Below are positions 42,248 through 55,044 of a DNA stretch of 64,000 nt, one piece after another (the first letter of the stretch is position 1; every line of letters begins with the position of its first letter). This stretch comes from Xiheicaenibacterium sp046351325 (lineage in GTDB: Bacteria; Myxococcota_A; Polyangia; Polyangiales; Polyangiaceae). The stretch lies in contig JAXLYR010000025.1 in the NCBI GenBank assembly GCA_046351325.1, positions 45,916 through 109,915 of the forward strand, read 5' to 3'. A model generated the notes under the pieces. It was given only the letters and a program-made list of their open reading frames with translations. It searched no databases and had not been told where the DNA came from. The position numbers were made by a program, and so were the translations under genes.

Positions 42248-44023
42248 TCAGTCGAGCCCGGCTACCCGCAAGAAGGCACCCAGGATCTCGTCCAGTCGAT
42301 GGTTCGCGCGCACCTCTGCGACAGTGACGGCCTCACCCTCCGCGATGGGCTCGCGCACGTCGATGTAGATCTTGAGCTTCGGCTCGGTGCCGCTCGGGCG
42401 CGCGATGATGCGGCTGTCGCCTGCGAGGTCGTAGATGAGGACATCGCTCGAGGGCAGCCGCAGCTTCGTCGTCTCGCCCGAGCTCCTCAGGCGAACACCG
42501 TTCTTGATGTCGCTCCGCCCGACGACGGAGAGCGGCGCCATCTCCGCGAGCGGGCGCTCGCGCAGCGAGCTCATGACCGACTGGATGCGCGAGAGCCCGT
42601 CTTTGCCCTTCATCGTGATGGAGCGCTGGCCGCTCACGAAGCAGCCATACGTGCGCGCGATGCGCTCGAGCTCGTCGAAGATGGTCTTTCCCTGGGCGCG
42701 CCGCACCGCCCAGAGCTCCGCGAAGAGGAGCGCGGCGCTGATACCGTCTTTGTCGCGGACGAGCGAGCCCACCGTATAACCAAGAGCCTCCTCGTAGCCG
42801 AAGACGAAGCGCTTGCCCTCGAGCCGCTCGAGCTCCATCGCGCGGTTCGTGATCCACTTGAACCCCGTTAAAGTCTCCTCGTAGTGGACGCCCAGCGCGC
42901 GCGCGATCGCGCCGAGCTGAGGGCTGCTCACGCACGTGGCGATGACGAGCCGGTCGGCGGTCCCCTGTCGACTCGACGGGTCCGCGACCTCGGTGAGGAG
43001 GTAATGGCCGAGCAGCACACCGACTTGATTGCCAGTCAGCTGCGTGAACTTCCGAGTTTCGGGGTTTCGAACGGCGATGGCCAATCGGTCGACGTCGGGG
43101 TCGTTCGCGATGATGAGATCCGCGCCGCTCTCCTCGGCCAACGCAATGGCCAAATCGAGCGCGCCCTTCTCCTCGGGGTTGGGGAACGCGACCGTGGGGA
43201 AATCACCGTTCGGCTCGGCCTGCGCGGCGACAGGGCGGACATCGGTGAAGCCCGCGCGGCGCAGGGTCTCGCGGACCATCCGATCACCGACGCCGTGGAG
43301 CGACGTGTGCACGATCGGCGCGTCGCGATCGCCCGCGCGCTGGAGGGAGAGCGCCTGCACCCTGGCGAGGTAGCTGTCCTCGAGATCGCTCGGGAACTCC
43401 CGCACGAGACCGCGCTCGCGAGCGTCCTCGAACGCGAGGGTCGGGACCTCGTCGGCCGGCGGCGCGGCGGCGATCGCGGCCGCTATGCCGGTATCGTGGG
43501 GCGGGATGATTTGAGCCCCGTTTTGCCAATAGACCTTGAAGCCGTTGTACTCGGGCGGGTTGTGACTGGCGGTCACCATCACCCCTGCAGCGGCGCCGAT
43601 GCGCGAGACCGCGAACGCCGTGACCGGTGTCGGGCAGAGGGTCGGCGAGAGATAAGTCGGTATTCCGAGCGCCGCGAGGACGCTGGCGGTGGTCTCGGCG
43701 AAGACCCGACTGAACCGCCTGCCGTCGTACCCGACGGCCACGCCGAGGGGTGCGCTCTCCGGGTATTTCTCGAGGAGGTATTTCCCGAGTCCGTGCGCCG
43801 TGCGGCGAATGACCGCGATGTTCATTCGGCTCTCGCCGGCGCCGAGGACACCCCGCAAACCGGCAGTGCCGAACTCGAGCGGCCCCGAGAACCGCTCGCC
43901 TATATCCCGCTCCGCTTCGGCGTCGCCGCCGCGGGCCGCGCTCAGCAGAGCTTCGAGCTCCGCACGAGAGCTCGGGTCAGGGTCATGGGCAATCCAGCTC
44001 TCCGCACGCTCTCGAGCACTCAT
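42248..44023 (-). CDS. Phosphohexomutase (phosphoglucomutase/phosphomannomutase family)
   Basis: 591 residues, the long PgcA-like form (ATG at 44023). All four signatures are present: active Ser loop VMVTASHNPPEYNGFKVYW, metal loop IIANDPDVDRLAIAV, sugar loop VFGYEEALGYTVG and phosphate loop IARPSGTEPKLKIYI. N-terminal EFGTAGLRGVLGAGESRMN is the typical family start. It interconverts hexose 1- and 6-phosphates for glycogen, trehalose or cell-surface polysaccharide. It is head of a co-directional minus-strand run through the lipoprotein and importer genes, but 57 bp separate it from the next gene. Confidence 0.95.
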   Translation of the reverse strand: MSARERAESWIAHDPDPSSRAELEALLSAARGGDAEAERDIGERFSGPLEFGTAGLRGVLGAGESRMNIAVIRRTAHGLGKYLLEKYPESAPLGVAVGYDGRRFSRVFAETTASVLAALGIPTYLSPTLCPTPVTAFAVSRIGAAAGVMVTASHNPPEYNGFKVYWQNGAQIIPPHDTGIAAAIAAAPPADEVPTLAFEDARERGLVREFPSDLEDSYLARVQALSLQRAGDRDAPIVHTSLHGVGDRMVRETLRRAGFTDVRPVAAQAEPNGDFPTVAFPNPEEKGALDLAIALAEESGADLIIANDPDVDRLAIAVRNPETRKFTQLTGNQVGVLLGHYLLTEVADPSSRQGTADRLVIATCVSSPQLGAIARALGVHYEETLTGFKWITNRAMELERLEGKRFVFGYEEALGYTVGSLVRDKDGISAALLFAELWAVRRAQGKTIFDELERIARTYGCFVSGQRSITMKGKDGLSRIQSVMSSLRERPLAEMAPLSVVGRSDIKNGVRLRSSGETTKLRLPSSDVLIYDLAGDSRIIARPSGTEPKLKIYIDVREPIAEGEAVTVAEVRANHRLDEILGAFLRVAGLD

Positions 44024-44110
44024 GGAAGGGCCGATTATCCGGGGGCATCGCAAAACATCAAGGCCCTCGAGTTGGTTCCAAGGTTTCGTCGAACGCGGTA
44101 TGGCTCGGGG

Positions 44111-44821
44111 ATGCCCTCATTTCTTCGCGCTCCACGTTCGCTCGCGTGGGTCCTCGCGCTCGCCGGTCTCTCCGCAGCCGCGGCGCCGAGCGTCGCGCGC
44201 GCCGACTTGCCCCCGCCCGACGGCACCAAATACGTCGGCTACGAGTTCTCGGTCGAGAACCTCGCGGCGTTCCCGGACTACGTCCTCATCGCATTCCCGA
44301 CGAGCATGTCCAACGGCGCTCCGACTCGCGAGCTCGCCATCCTGAGCGACGGAATGCCCGTGCCGCTCGGACGACGCTCGGATACGCCGTCGCTCTATTT
44401 GGTCAAGAAGGCTGACTTCGACGTGTGGAAGGCCACGCGCGGCACGACCCAAGACGCCCTCGACGAGAGCGCCGCTGACCTGGTGAAGACGCCGCTCGTC
44501 ATCCCTTGCGACGCGCACATCTCACCGACCTTCAGCTTGCCGGACTCGGACAAGCGCGAGACCGTCTCCGACAAATTCCGACTCGCCGAGGCCGGGCCGA
44601 AGACCTGCCACATCGTGTCGGCCGCCGCCGCTAAGCCGGAGTCAGGGTCTCAGGGCAACTCGGGCACGACGTCGAGCGGCGACCCCGACAACGGAAAGAC
44701 GAAGAAGAGCGGCGGCTGCGCCGGCTGCGCGATCGACGACAAATCGTCCGCGGGCGTCGCTGGGGTCTGCGCTGCGATTGGGGCGCTCGCGGTCTTCGCG
44801 CGACGCCGCCGCAAGCGATAG
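44111..44821 (+). CDS. Exported protein with MYXO-CTERM-like sorting tag
   Basis: 236 residues. A Sec signal (SLAWVLALAGLSAAAAPSVARA) is followed by a ~150-residue beta-rich domain (DGTKYVGYEFSVENLA; YVLIAFPTSMSNG; LAILSDGMPVPL). Then comes a Ser/Gly/Lys linker and a C-terminal tag: SGGCAGCAID, a hydrophobic helix AGVAGVCAAIGALAVFA and RRRRKR. This is the layout of MYXO-CTERM, thought to direct myxobacterial proteins to surface sorting. The domain is not one I recognise. Divergent from the phosphohexomutase gene (87 bp). Confidence 0.8.
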   Translation: MPSFLRAPRSLAWVLALAGLSAAAAPSVARADLPPPDGTKYVGYEFSVENLAAFPDYVLIAFPTSMSNGAPTRELAILSDGMPVPLGRRSDTPSLYLVKKADFDVWKATRGTTQDALDESAADLVKTPLVIPCDAHISPTFSLPDSDKRETVSDKFRLAEAGPKTCHIVSAAAAKPESGSQGNSGTTSSGDPDNGKTKKSGGCAGCAIDDKSSAGVAGVCAAIGALAVFARRRRKR

Positions 44822-44831
44822 TCGGCGCGCC

Positions 44832-45272
44832 GTGACCTCGCCCGATATCGACCGAGAGGCGCGGCGCATCCTGCGCCTCTGCAAGGACGACACGCTGAAG
44901 GCTTACGAGGTGGTCGAGCGACAGCTGGGTGTCCTCGTCATGCGCGCGCAGGTCATCCTGTCGTTGAGCGGCATCGTCATCACGGTGACGGGCTTCTCGG
45001 GGAAGAACATCGCGCAGACGAGCTCGCTCGCGCGGACCTCGGTGGTGGCCGGGCTCGTCATCGTGCTCCTCGGCGCGGCCGTCGCGGTCTCCGGCGTCTT
45101 GCGGCTCCGCTGGCTGACCGAGAGCATCGAGGAAGACCCGCTCGCGACCTTGAGCGCCGGTATTGCGTTGCGCAATACCAAATCACGCTTCCTCGCGGTC
45201 GCGATGGTGCTCTTCGTCGTCGGCTTCGCGCTCTATTGTTTGGCCGTCGCGCAGCTCCTCGCCGTGGCCTAG
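44832..45272 (+). CDS. Small integral membrane protein
   Basis: 146 residues from the GTG at 44832, 10 bp after the previous stop. A charged amphipathic N-terminus (DIDREARRILRLCKDDTLKA) is followed by three hydrophobic segments: VLSLSGIVITVTGFSG, SVVAGLVIVLLGAAVAVSGVL and FLAVAMVLFVVGFALYCLAVA. Resembles small pycsar/SAVED-type or CBASS-associated membrane proteins only in general shape; no family assigned. Likely co-transcribed with the MYXO-CTERM protein. Confidence 0.65.
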   Translation: MTSPDIDREARRILRLCKDDTLKAYEVVERQLGVLVMRAQVILSLSGIVITVTGFSGKNIAQTSSLARTSVVAGLVIVLLGAAVAVSGVLRLRWLTESIEEDPLATLSAGIALRNTKSRFLAVAMVLFVVGFALYCLAVAQLLAVA

Positions 45273-45289
45273 GAGCTAGCGCTCGCGGC

Positions 45290-46692
45290 TCACGGGTCCT
45301 TACAACAGCGAAAGCCGATGTTGGAGAGGAGCGTCGACTCGAGCGCGCGGGGCACGAGCGCGACGGTGCACGCGAGCGTGAGCTTGGGCGACAGATACGA
45401 GCCCCCGCTCAGCGCGAAGATCCGGTCGGGAGCGGGCTGCGCGTTGGTCTGCGTGCGCGTCCACTCCGCGGCGTTGCCGGAGAGGTCGGAGATCGGATCG
45501 GGAGACGAGACGCAGCCCGCGAGGCTCCCTGTCGGGACGATGCCGCTCACGCCTGCGTCGACGCCGTTGCACGTGGTCGGCTGATAGGCGGCCCCGTACG
45601 GGTAATCGGTGTTCGAGGAGCCGCGGCACGCGGACTCGACCTCGGTGAGAGAGCAAAGCCGATATTTGGGTCCACGCGCTTTGCACGCGTTCTCGGCCTC
45701 GACATATCCGGCGTTCGTCCACGGTAGGACGTTCGGCTTGGAGCAAGCCACAGTCTCGCTGAGGCCTGCGCCAGCGGTCGTCGCGTCGGGCCGCGAGGCC
45801 TCGAAGCGATCGATCCGCACGCCGCTCGCGTTCGGGAGCAGCGCCATGTCGAACGCTGAGTCAGGGAGGTTGTCGTCGACGAAGCCGTTGCAGTCGTTGT
45901 CGATGTTGTCGCAAGCCTCGGGCGAGGGCGTCGCGGGTGTGGGCGGCAGGCTCGTGTCGCACCGAGTGGTGTTCGGATTGGAGGGGTCGCAGACGATGAG
46001 CCCGTAGTCTCGGCACTGGCCGAGCGCCATGTCGCTGCAGAGATCCCCGAGGTTCGTGAACCACTCGTCGACGGCTCCGTCGCAGTTGCCGTCGATACCG
46101 TCACAGAGCGTCTCGGTCTCGCGCAGGATGCCCTGCACGGTCTCGACCTCGGGCGGGTAGACGCAGCTCCAGCCGTTCTCGTGATTGCACATCAACGTGG
46201 TCGCGGCGCACGGCGTCCCGGCGGTCGTGTTGCAGAGGTTCGACGGGAGCACCAAATCCGGATCATCGTCGTCGATCAGCGAGTCGCAGTCGTTGTCCAC
46301 GCCGTCGCAGAACTCCGGAGTAAGGTCCGAGATCGGACACGCATATTCGCAGCCGTTCTCGGGCAATTGATCGATGTCGTAGAGACCATCCAGGCAGCTC
46401 TGCACGAGACACTCGCCGCCGACGCAGACCCCGACGGCGCCCGCGGGGTCGCAGCGCTTGCCGCACTCGCCGCAGTTCTCGAGGCTCATTTGGGTGTCGC
46501 CGCAATCCATGTTGCCGCCGTTGCCCATGAAGCTGCCCGTCGAGAAGCCGCCCCCCTGACCGGCGACGCCACCCGTGCCGGTGCCCCCATGACCCGCAGA
46601 GCCGCCGTCGCTCTCGCAGTTCGAGAAGCAATAGGCGTTCACGTTGCAGCCGAGGAGAGCCGCCGCAAAGAGGAAGAGCGAAGTTCCGGCCT

Positions 46693-46696
<4 letters not shown>
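45290..46696 (-). CDS. Lipoprotein with MopE-like motifs and formylglycine-enzyme-like domain
   Basis: 468 residues. The lipobox is LFAAALLGCNV (Cys ~17). A Gly/Ser tether follows, then Cys-rich text with three MopE-type motifs: CDGVDNDCDSLIDDD, CDGIDGNCDGAVDEW and CDNIDNDCNGFVDDN. The C-terminal ~200 residues (PNASGVRIDRFEASRPDA, YRLCSLTEVESACRG, ISDLSGNAAEWTRT, NIGFRCCKDP) match the FGE-sulfatase fold. FGE-type lipoproteins often are non-enzymatic binding domains. The start overlaps the stop of the vWA gene by 4 bp (ATGA). Likely exported, metal-binding and surface-associated. Confidence 0.85.
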
Positions 46697-50316
<3,620 letters not shown>

Positions 50317-50382
50317 GGTCCACAGGATAAGAGACAACAGCCCCTCCGCGGCGTGGTAGTTTCGGCGTAACTCGAGGGAGCG

Positions 50383-51291
50383 GTGGGAGAGCCCAAGCAG
50401 AGTCGACTGGCGCTCCCAGCGAGCCTCGCGGTGGTGTCGCACTGGGGACGCAGCCTCGAGGCGCTCGGCCGCGAGGCCCTCGCGCGGGTGCTGGCCCGGC
50501 GCGTGGTTGGCCTCGCCTCGGAGTCAGCGTTTTGGCTGTCGCTCGCGTTCGTCCCGCTCGCGGCGATCTCCACGCTCGCGGTCGCCAGGCTCGCGCTCCG
50601 AGGTGGAGTTCAGGTCGCGCCGCTCTTGCACTCGATACCCCCCGGCGCCCGCGAGTGGATCGCGACGCAGCTCGACGACGCGACGGCGTATCGCTCGGGC
50701 CACGCTGCGCCCGCCGCGACGGTGACGTTCATCTGGCTGGCTTCGAGCGGCGTCCATGGCCTCTTCGACGCGTTCGAGGTCTGCGCTGCAGTCGTCGAGC
50801 GCCCCTGGTGGAAGAAGCGGCTCGTGTCGATTGGCTACTGTGTCGTCCTCGCGCTCGGAATGGGCATTATCGGCCTCGTCGGCTCGGGGCTCGATCGCTT
50901 CATTCAGGTGCTCGGCGGCAGCGCGCAGGCGATCGGTACTGCCGAGTCCATGCTGCGTTCGGCGCTCAGCGTGGCCGTGGACTTCTGCCTCACGTTCGGC
51001 CTCTACAGATTCGGGATGAAGCAGACGGACCGAATTCCCATATTGCCTGCGACCCTATCGGCGGTGACGCTGCAGGCGCTCCTCGGTTGGGCCTACGCGG
51101 CCTTCGTCCGAAGGCTCGGAGACAGCAGCGAATACCTCGCTGGCATTGCGGCCTTCATCGTGACGATGACCGCCGTATTCCTATATTCGCTGTCGCTCTT
51201 GCTCGGGATCGTGCTGAGCGGCGTCCTTCACGATCGGGCGGCGACGCGCGCGCGGCTCGCACGTGGTTTGTCGCCTGCGGCGCGCGGCTGA
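50383..51291 (+). CDS. YihY/BrkB-family membrane protein
   Basis: 302 residues, GTG start (GAGGGAG lies 2-3 nt upstream, a short spacing). Six hydrophobic segments, among them SAFWLSLAFVPLAAISTL, ATVTFIWLASSGVHGLFDAF, LVSIGYCVVLALGMGIIGLV and VTMTAVFLYSLSLLLGIVLS, with the YihY-type SxGxxxLFxAxE-like segment. Function of the family is unsettled. Its 3' end overlaps the end of the convergent TetR gene by 64 bp. Confidence 0.8.
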   Translation: MGEPKQSRLALPASLAVVSHWGRSLEALGREALARVLARRVVGLASESAFWLSLAFVPLAAISTLAVARLALRGGVQVAPLLHSIPPGAREWIATQLDDATAYRSGHAAPAATVTFIWLASSGVHGLFDAFEVCAAVVERPWWKKRLVSIGYCVVLALGMGIIGLVGSGLDRFIQVLGGSAQAIGTAESMLRSALSVAVDFCLTFGLYRFGMKQTDRIPILPATLSAVTLQALLGWAYAAFVRRLGDSSEYLAGIAAFIVTMTAVFLYSLSLLLGIVLSGVLHDRAATRARLARGLSPAARG

Positions 51292-51902
51292 GCAGCGGCG
51301 CTCGCGGCCGCCCCCTCGAAGAACACGGCAGCCGCGAGGTCACTATAACGGTGTAATTGGGATTTGCCGGCGGGCAGGCGCCCCCCCGACACGAGCGACG
51401 CGAGCCCGTGAACGAGCGCCCAAGCCACGAGCGCGAGCTCCCGCGAAGAGAGGTCCTTGCGGAGCGCACCGCCGACGCGCCCCTCCTCCAAGGTCGACTC
51501 GAGCAGCGCGAAGCTCTCGGTCGGCGCTCCCTTCTGCGGCTTCTTCGAGTGCTCGCCCTCCGAGAGGACGAGGCGAAAGAGCACGGGCTCCTCCACCGCG
51601 AACCGCACGTAGGCCTCACCGAGCGCGCGGACCCGCGCCTTCGGATCGGTGCCGGCGCGGCGGAGCGCGCGCTTCTCCTCTCTGGCGAGCCGCGCGAAGC
51701 CCTCCTCGCGCACGGCCGCGAGCAGCTCGTCGCGCGTCGCGAAATGCCGATAAGGCGCGTTGTGCGTGACCCCGACCGCCCTCGCGAGCTCGCGGAAGGT
51801 GAACTCCAGATCTCCGCGCTCGGCGAAGAGTCGGAGCGCGGCGTCGATGAGCTCTCTCCGGAGGTTGCCGTGGTGATAGGCGCGAGGCTCGGTGGCTTCC
51901 AC
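51228..51902 (-). CDS. TetR/AcrR-family transcriptional regulator
   Basis: 224 residues from the GTG at 51902 (AAGG 8 nt upstream); an upstream ATG at 51950 would add 16 residues but would fall inside the candidate operator. The HTH is LEFTFRELARAVGVTHNAPYRHFATRDELLAAV with the NxPYRHF turn, followed by a helical domain with FRLVLSEGEHS and VAWALVHGLASLVSGGRLP (TetR_C_33-like). Divergent from the CrtI-like oxidoreductase. An inverted repeat sits between them, so it probably represses that gene and itself. Confidence 0.9.
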   Translation of the reverse strand: MEATEPRAYHHGNLRRELIDAALRLFAERGDLEFTFRELARAVGVTHNAPYRHFATRDELLAAVREEGFARLAREEKRALRRAGTDPKARVRALGEAYVRFAVEEPVLFRLVLSEGEHSKKPQKGAPTESFALLESTLEEGRVGGALRKDLSSRELALVAWALVHGLASLVSGGRLPAGKSQLHRYSDLAAAVFFEGAAASAAAQPRAAGDKPRASRARVAARS

Positions 51903-51930
51903 CCGGTGCACCTTAGCAGGAGCGGCGCCG

Positions 51931-52000
51931 AATGTGGACAGGCGCCACATTCACCCTTGAAGCCGGTCGGCGGGGCTGACATGTTGCGCTTGTCCACATT
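51931..52000. promoter_or_regulatory. Candidate TetR operator, two sites
   Basis: Inverted repeat AATGTGG-N7-CCACATT (51931-51951). The sequence AATGTGGACA (51931-51940) reappears inverted as TGTCCACATT at 51991-52000. Both sites lie in the gap between the TetR regulator and the divergent oxidoreductase. This is the usual layout of a self-regulating TetR-family repressor. Confidence 0.55.
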
Positions 52001-52020
52001 GACCGCCCAGGGAGGCCGCC

Positions 52021-53727
52021 GTGACCAGCGCTGACGCCGTGCGAGAGACCGAGTCCACCGAGAGCCGCGCCACGCGTTCGGCGCAGGGTTCGGCGAACAA
52101 GAAGCGAGCCCACACGCCCGTCCCCGAGCGGGTCGACGTCGCGATCGTGGGCAGCGGGCCCGGCGGCCTCGTGTCCGCCGCGTACCTCGCCGCCGCCGGG
52201 CTGAAGGTCGCGGTGTTCGAGGCGCACTACACCGCGGGCGGCTGCGTGACTCAGTTCTCTCGTGGCCCGCGCTCGGCCCGGTGGAACTTCGATGTTGGTC
52301 TGCACTACGTCGGTGACTGCCGCGCCGACGGCACCATCCCGCGCATCCTCTCGGACCTCGGCGTGTCGGTCGACTTCGCCGAGCTCGACCCGAACGGGTT
52401 CGACACGCTCGCGTTCCCCGACTTCAAGTTCGCGATCCCCGCGGACCTCGACCTCTATCGCGATCGGCTCGTCGCGATGTTCCCGCACGAGCGACGCGGC
52501 ATCGACGGCTACGTGAAGCTCGTGCGCGCCGTGATGAAGCTCTCGCGCATGATGGACGTGCACGAGGGTCACCGCCCGCCCGTGACCGAGCTCGCGCGCG
52601 TCGCGCTCGACGCTGTCCGCCTCGCGCCCCACCAGAAGGCGACGATCGGCGAGGTCCTCGGCGGCCTCGTGAAAGACGAGCGCGTCGCTGCCGTGATGCT
52701 CGGGCAGAGCGGTGATTACGGCCTGCCGCCGTCACGCGCGAGCGCGCTCCTGCACATGGGCCTCGCGGGCCATTATTTCCGCGGCGCCTTCTACCCGAAG
52801 GGCGGCGGCCAGGTGATCGCAGATCGGATCGCGGATCGCATCGAGGCGCTCGGCGGCACCGTGCACGTCCGCACGCCCGTCGAGAAGATCATCATCGAGG
52901 GCGGTCGCGCCGTCGGCGTGCGCCTCGCCGCGAAGGCCGGCGAGCCCGCGATGGACGTGCGCGCCGACCTCGTCATCTCGAACGCCGATCTCAAGCGCAC
53001 GCTGCTCGAGCTCGTCGGCCCCGAGCATTTGCCGGGCTCGTGGATCACCCGCACGAACCGCTTCGAGATGGCCGCCGCGCTCTTCCTCACCTTCGTCGGG
53101 ATGAAGGGCGACGGGCGCGAGCTCGGGATGACGAGCTCGAACATCTGGCAGTTCGACGGCTACGACGCCGAGCGCTTCTACCGAGAGACCAACGGCGAGA
53201 CGCCGTCGATGCCCCGCGGCTGTTACATCACGAGCGCGTCGCTCAAGGACCCCGCGAACGGCGCGCACCACGCGCCCGCCGGTCACACCAACGTCGAGGT
53301 CATGTGCATCGTGCCGAGCTCGCCGGCGTGGTGGGGCGCGAGCCGCGACGAGAAGGGCTGGGGCTACAAACACGAGGCTCGCTACCTCGAGCGCAAGTCC
53401 GAGATCGAGGCGGACATGGTCGCGCGACTCGATCGGTTGTTCCCCGGCGCGGCTGAGCGCGTCGTCCTGCGCGAGTCCGCGACGCCCATGACGCACACCC
53501 GCTTCACGGGCGCGAGCGACGGCACTGGCTACGGGCTCGCGGGCACGCCGCAGCAGTTCATGAAGGCGCGGCCCGGCTACCGCGGTCCCCTCCCCGGCCT
53601 GTATTTCGTCGGCGCGTCGCTCCGCGCAGGCCACGGCGTCGTCGGCGCGATGATGGGCGGGCGCGCTGCAGCTCGACGCATCCTCGCGGACGTGCGGGCG
53701 CGCGCCGCCGCCTCCGTCCGAATCTGA
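52021..53727 (+). CDS. CrtI/retinol-saturase-like FAD-dependent oxidoreductase
   Basis: 568 residues from the GTG at 52021 (GGAGG at 52011-52015). A ~35-residue charged N-terminal extension precedes VAIVGSGPGGLVSAAYLAAA and EAHYTAGG, then NFDVGLHYVGD, and the C-terminal FAD region GLYFVGASLRAGHGVVGAMM. The family includes phytoene desaturases, carotenoid isomerases and retinol saturases. A role in lipid, carotenoid or sterol (double-bond reduction/desaturation) metabolism is plausible given the sterol-type locus, but nothing proves it. It is controlled, probably, by the divergent TetR regulator. Confidence 0.85.
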   Translation: MTSADAVRETESTESRATRSAQGSANKKRAHTPVPERVDVAIVGSGPGGLVSAAYLAAAGLKVAVFEAHYTAGGCVTQFSRGPRSARWNFDVGLHYVGDCRADGTIPRILSDLGVSVDFAELDPNGFDTLAFPDFKFAIPADLDLYRDRLVAMFPHERRGIDGYVKLVRAVMKLSRMMDVHEGHRPPVTELARVALDAVRLAPHQKATIGEVLGGLVKDERVAAVMLGQSGDYGLPPSRASALLHMGLAGHYFRGAFYPKGGGQVIADRIADRIEALGGTVHVRTPVEKIIIEGGRAVGVRLAAKAGEPAMDVRADLVISNADLKRTLLELVGPEHLPGSWITRTNRFEMAAALFLTFVGMKGDGRELGMTSSNIWQFDGYDAERFYRETNGETPSMPRGCYITSASLKDPANGAHHAPAGHTNVEVMCIVPSSPAWWGASRDEKGWGYKHEARYLERKSEIEADMVARLDRLFPGAAERVVLRESATPMTHTRFTGASDGTGYGLAGTPQQFMKARPGYRGPLPGLYFVGASLRAGHGVVGAMMGGRAAARRILADVRARAAASVRI

Positions 53728-53749
53728 GGCTCACCTCACATTCGAGTCG

Positions 53750-53807
53750 CGCTCGAGCTCGACCGGGGCCGCCGGCTGCGGTCGACCGCCGGGCTAGAGC
53801 TCGAGCG
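53750..53807. terminator. Structured hairpin between convergent genes
   Basis: CGCTCGAGCTC (53750-53760) pairs with GAGCTCGAGCG (53797-53807). Its 36-nt loop contains a secondary stem, GACCG/CGGTC (53761-53765/53779-53783). The 3' arm overlaps the last codons of the minus-strand MFS gene. Likely a bidirectional terminator. Confidence 0.55.
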
Positions 53808-55044
53808 ATGGCTTTGGCAAGCGCCAGGCGAGGAACACGAGAACCCCTGGAATCACCGGCAACGCGAGGCCGACGATCGGCCCGCTGTACGAGTGCGTCG
53901 AGTCGACGACCTTGCCGACGATGGGGTTTGCGATGATGTAGACGAGCGACTGCGCGGCCGCGGTGATCCCACCCGCGGCGCTCACGGCTCCGCGCGGGAC
54001 GCGGCTGATCATGTCGGACGTGAACATCGCGAAGAGCCCGGCGACGCCGCCGATCGCGACGCCCGCGACCGCCATCCGCGCGTACGGCCCGTGCACGACG
54101 AGCAGGAGCGGCAGGGTCGACGCGAGGCACGCGGCCAGGATGAAGAGGTGGCTCGGGAGCTTGCGATGCCGCGAGACATGGATGCTCGCGAAGTGGCCGA
54201 ACGCGACGGACCCGATATCGAAGAGCAGCGGCGGGACCCAGAGGTAGCGACCCATGTCGGCCTGCGCGATGCCCTCGACCGCGGTCAGGTACTTCGCGGA
54301 CCAGTTGAGGACGAAGCCGACCATCGGCGCGGACGCGAGCACGACGATCGCGGCGCGGAGGACGGCGGGGTTCTTCAAGACCTCGAGGAAGGGCGTCTTC
54401 GGGGCGGTCGGTTGCGAGGCATCTTGAACGTCGACGTCCAGCGCCGCGCGAGCGCTCGGGCGCGACGTGACGAGGAGCCACATCGGCACCCAGACGAGCC
54501 CCGCGAATGCGGTGACGAGGAACGCGTAGCGCCAGCCCGCGCGGTGCTCGATCGCGCTCGTCGCGAGGGGAGCGATGAGCGCACCGATCGAGCTGCCGGT
54601 GAAGAGGAGCCCGACGCCACGCGCCCGCGACTCGAGCGGCAGCGCGCGATGGACGGTCTGCACAGCGCCTGGGAAGCTCGGTGACTCTGCGAACCCGAGG
54701 GCGACGCGCAGCGCGAGCAACATGACGAAGCCGCTCGCCCTCGCGTGGAGGGCCGCGACGATGGTCCAGACGAGCACCGCACCGAGGAGGACGCGCCGGC
54801 CGCCGAAGCGATCGACGAACCGACCCGAGAGCGGCGAGCCGACGAGGTACGCGACGCTGAAGGCGCTGACGAGCCAGCCGTATTGTTCGTTCGAGATGCC
54901 GAGATCGGCGGTGACCTTCGGCGCGAGCGACGCGAGCGTCTGCCGATCGAAATAGCTCACCGCCATCGTGAGCGTCGCCGCCCCCGCGAGCAGCCACGCG
55001 CTCCAGCCGAGCGGCGCCGGTCGAGGTGCCGCCGGCCCGCTCAT
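53794..55044 (-). CDS. MFS transporter (anion:cation symporter-like)
   Basis: 416 residues, twelve hydrophobic segments. The first loop motif FVDRFGGRRVLL is the MFS motif A-like sequence, and the protein starts GWSAWLLAGAATLTMAVSYFDRQTLA, similar to hexuronate/glucarate-type ACS transporters (FDRxxL). Central loop ~190-215. Substrate probably an organic acid. The start ATG shares one base with the stop of the homoserine dehydrogenase gene (TGATG), so the two are translationally coupled, which is an odd pairing. Confidence 0.88.
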   Translation of the reverse strand: MSGPAAPRPAPLGWSAWLLAGAATLTMAVSYFDRQTLASLAPKVTADLGISNEQYGWLVSAFSVAYLVGSPLSGRFVDRFGGRRVLLGAVLVWTIVAALHARASGFVMLLALRVALGFAESPSFPGAVQTVHRALPLESRARGVGLLFTGSSIGALIAPLATSAIEHRAGWRYAFLVTAFAGLVWVPMWLLVTSRPSARAALDVDVQDASQPTAPKTPFLEVLKNPAVLRAAIVVLASAPMVGFVLNWSAKYLTAVEGIAQADMGRYLWVPPLLFDIGSVAFGHFASIHVSRHRKLPSHLFILAACLASTLPLLLVVHGPYARMAVAGVAIGGVAGLFAMFTSDMISRVPRGAVSAAGGITAAAQSLVYIIANPIVGKVVDSTHSYSGPIVGLALPVIPGVLVFLAWRLPKPSLEL

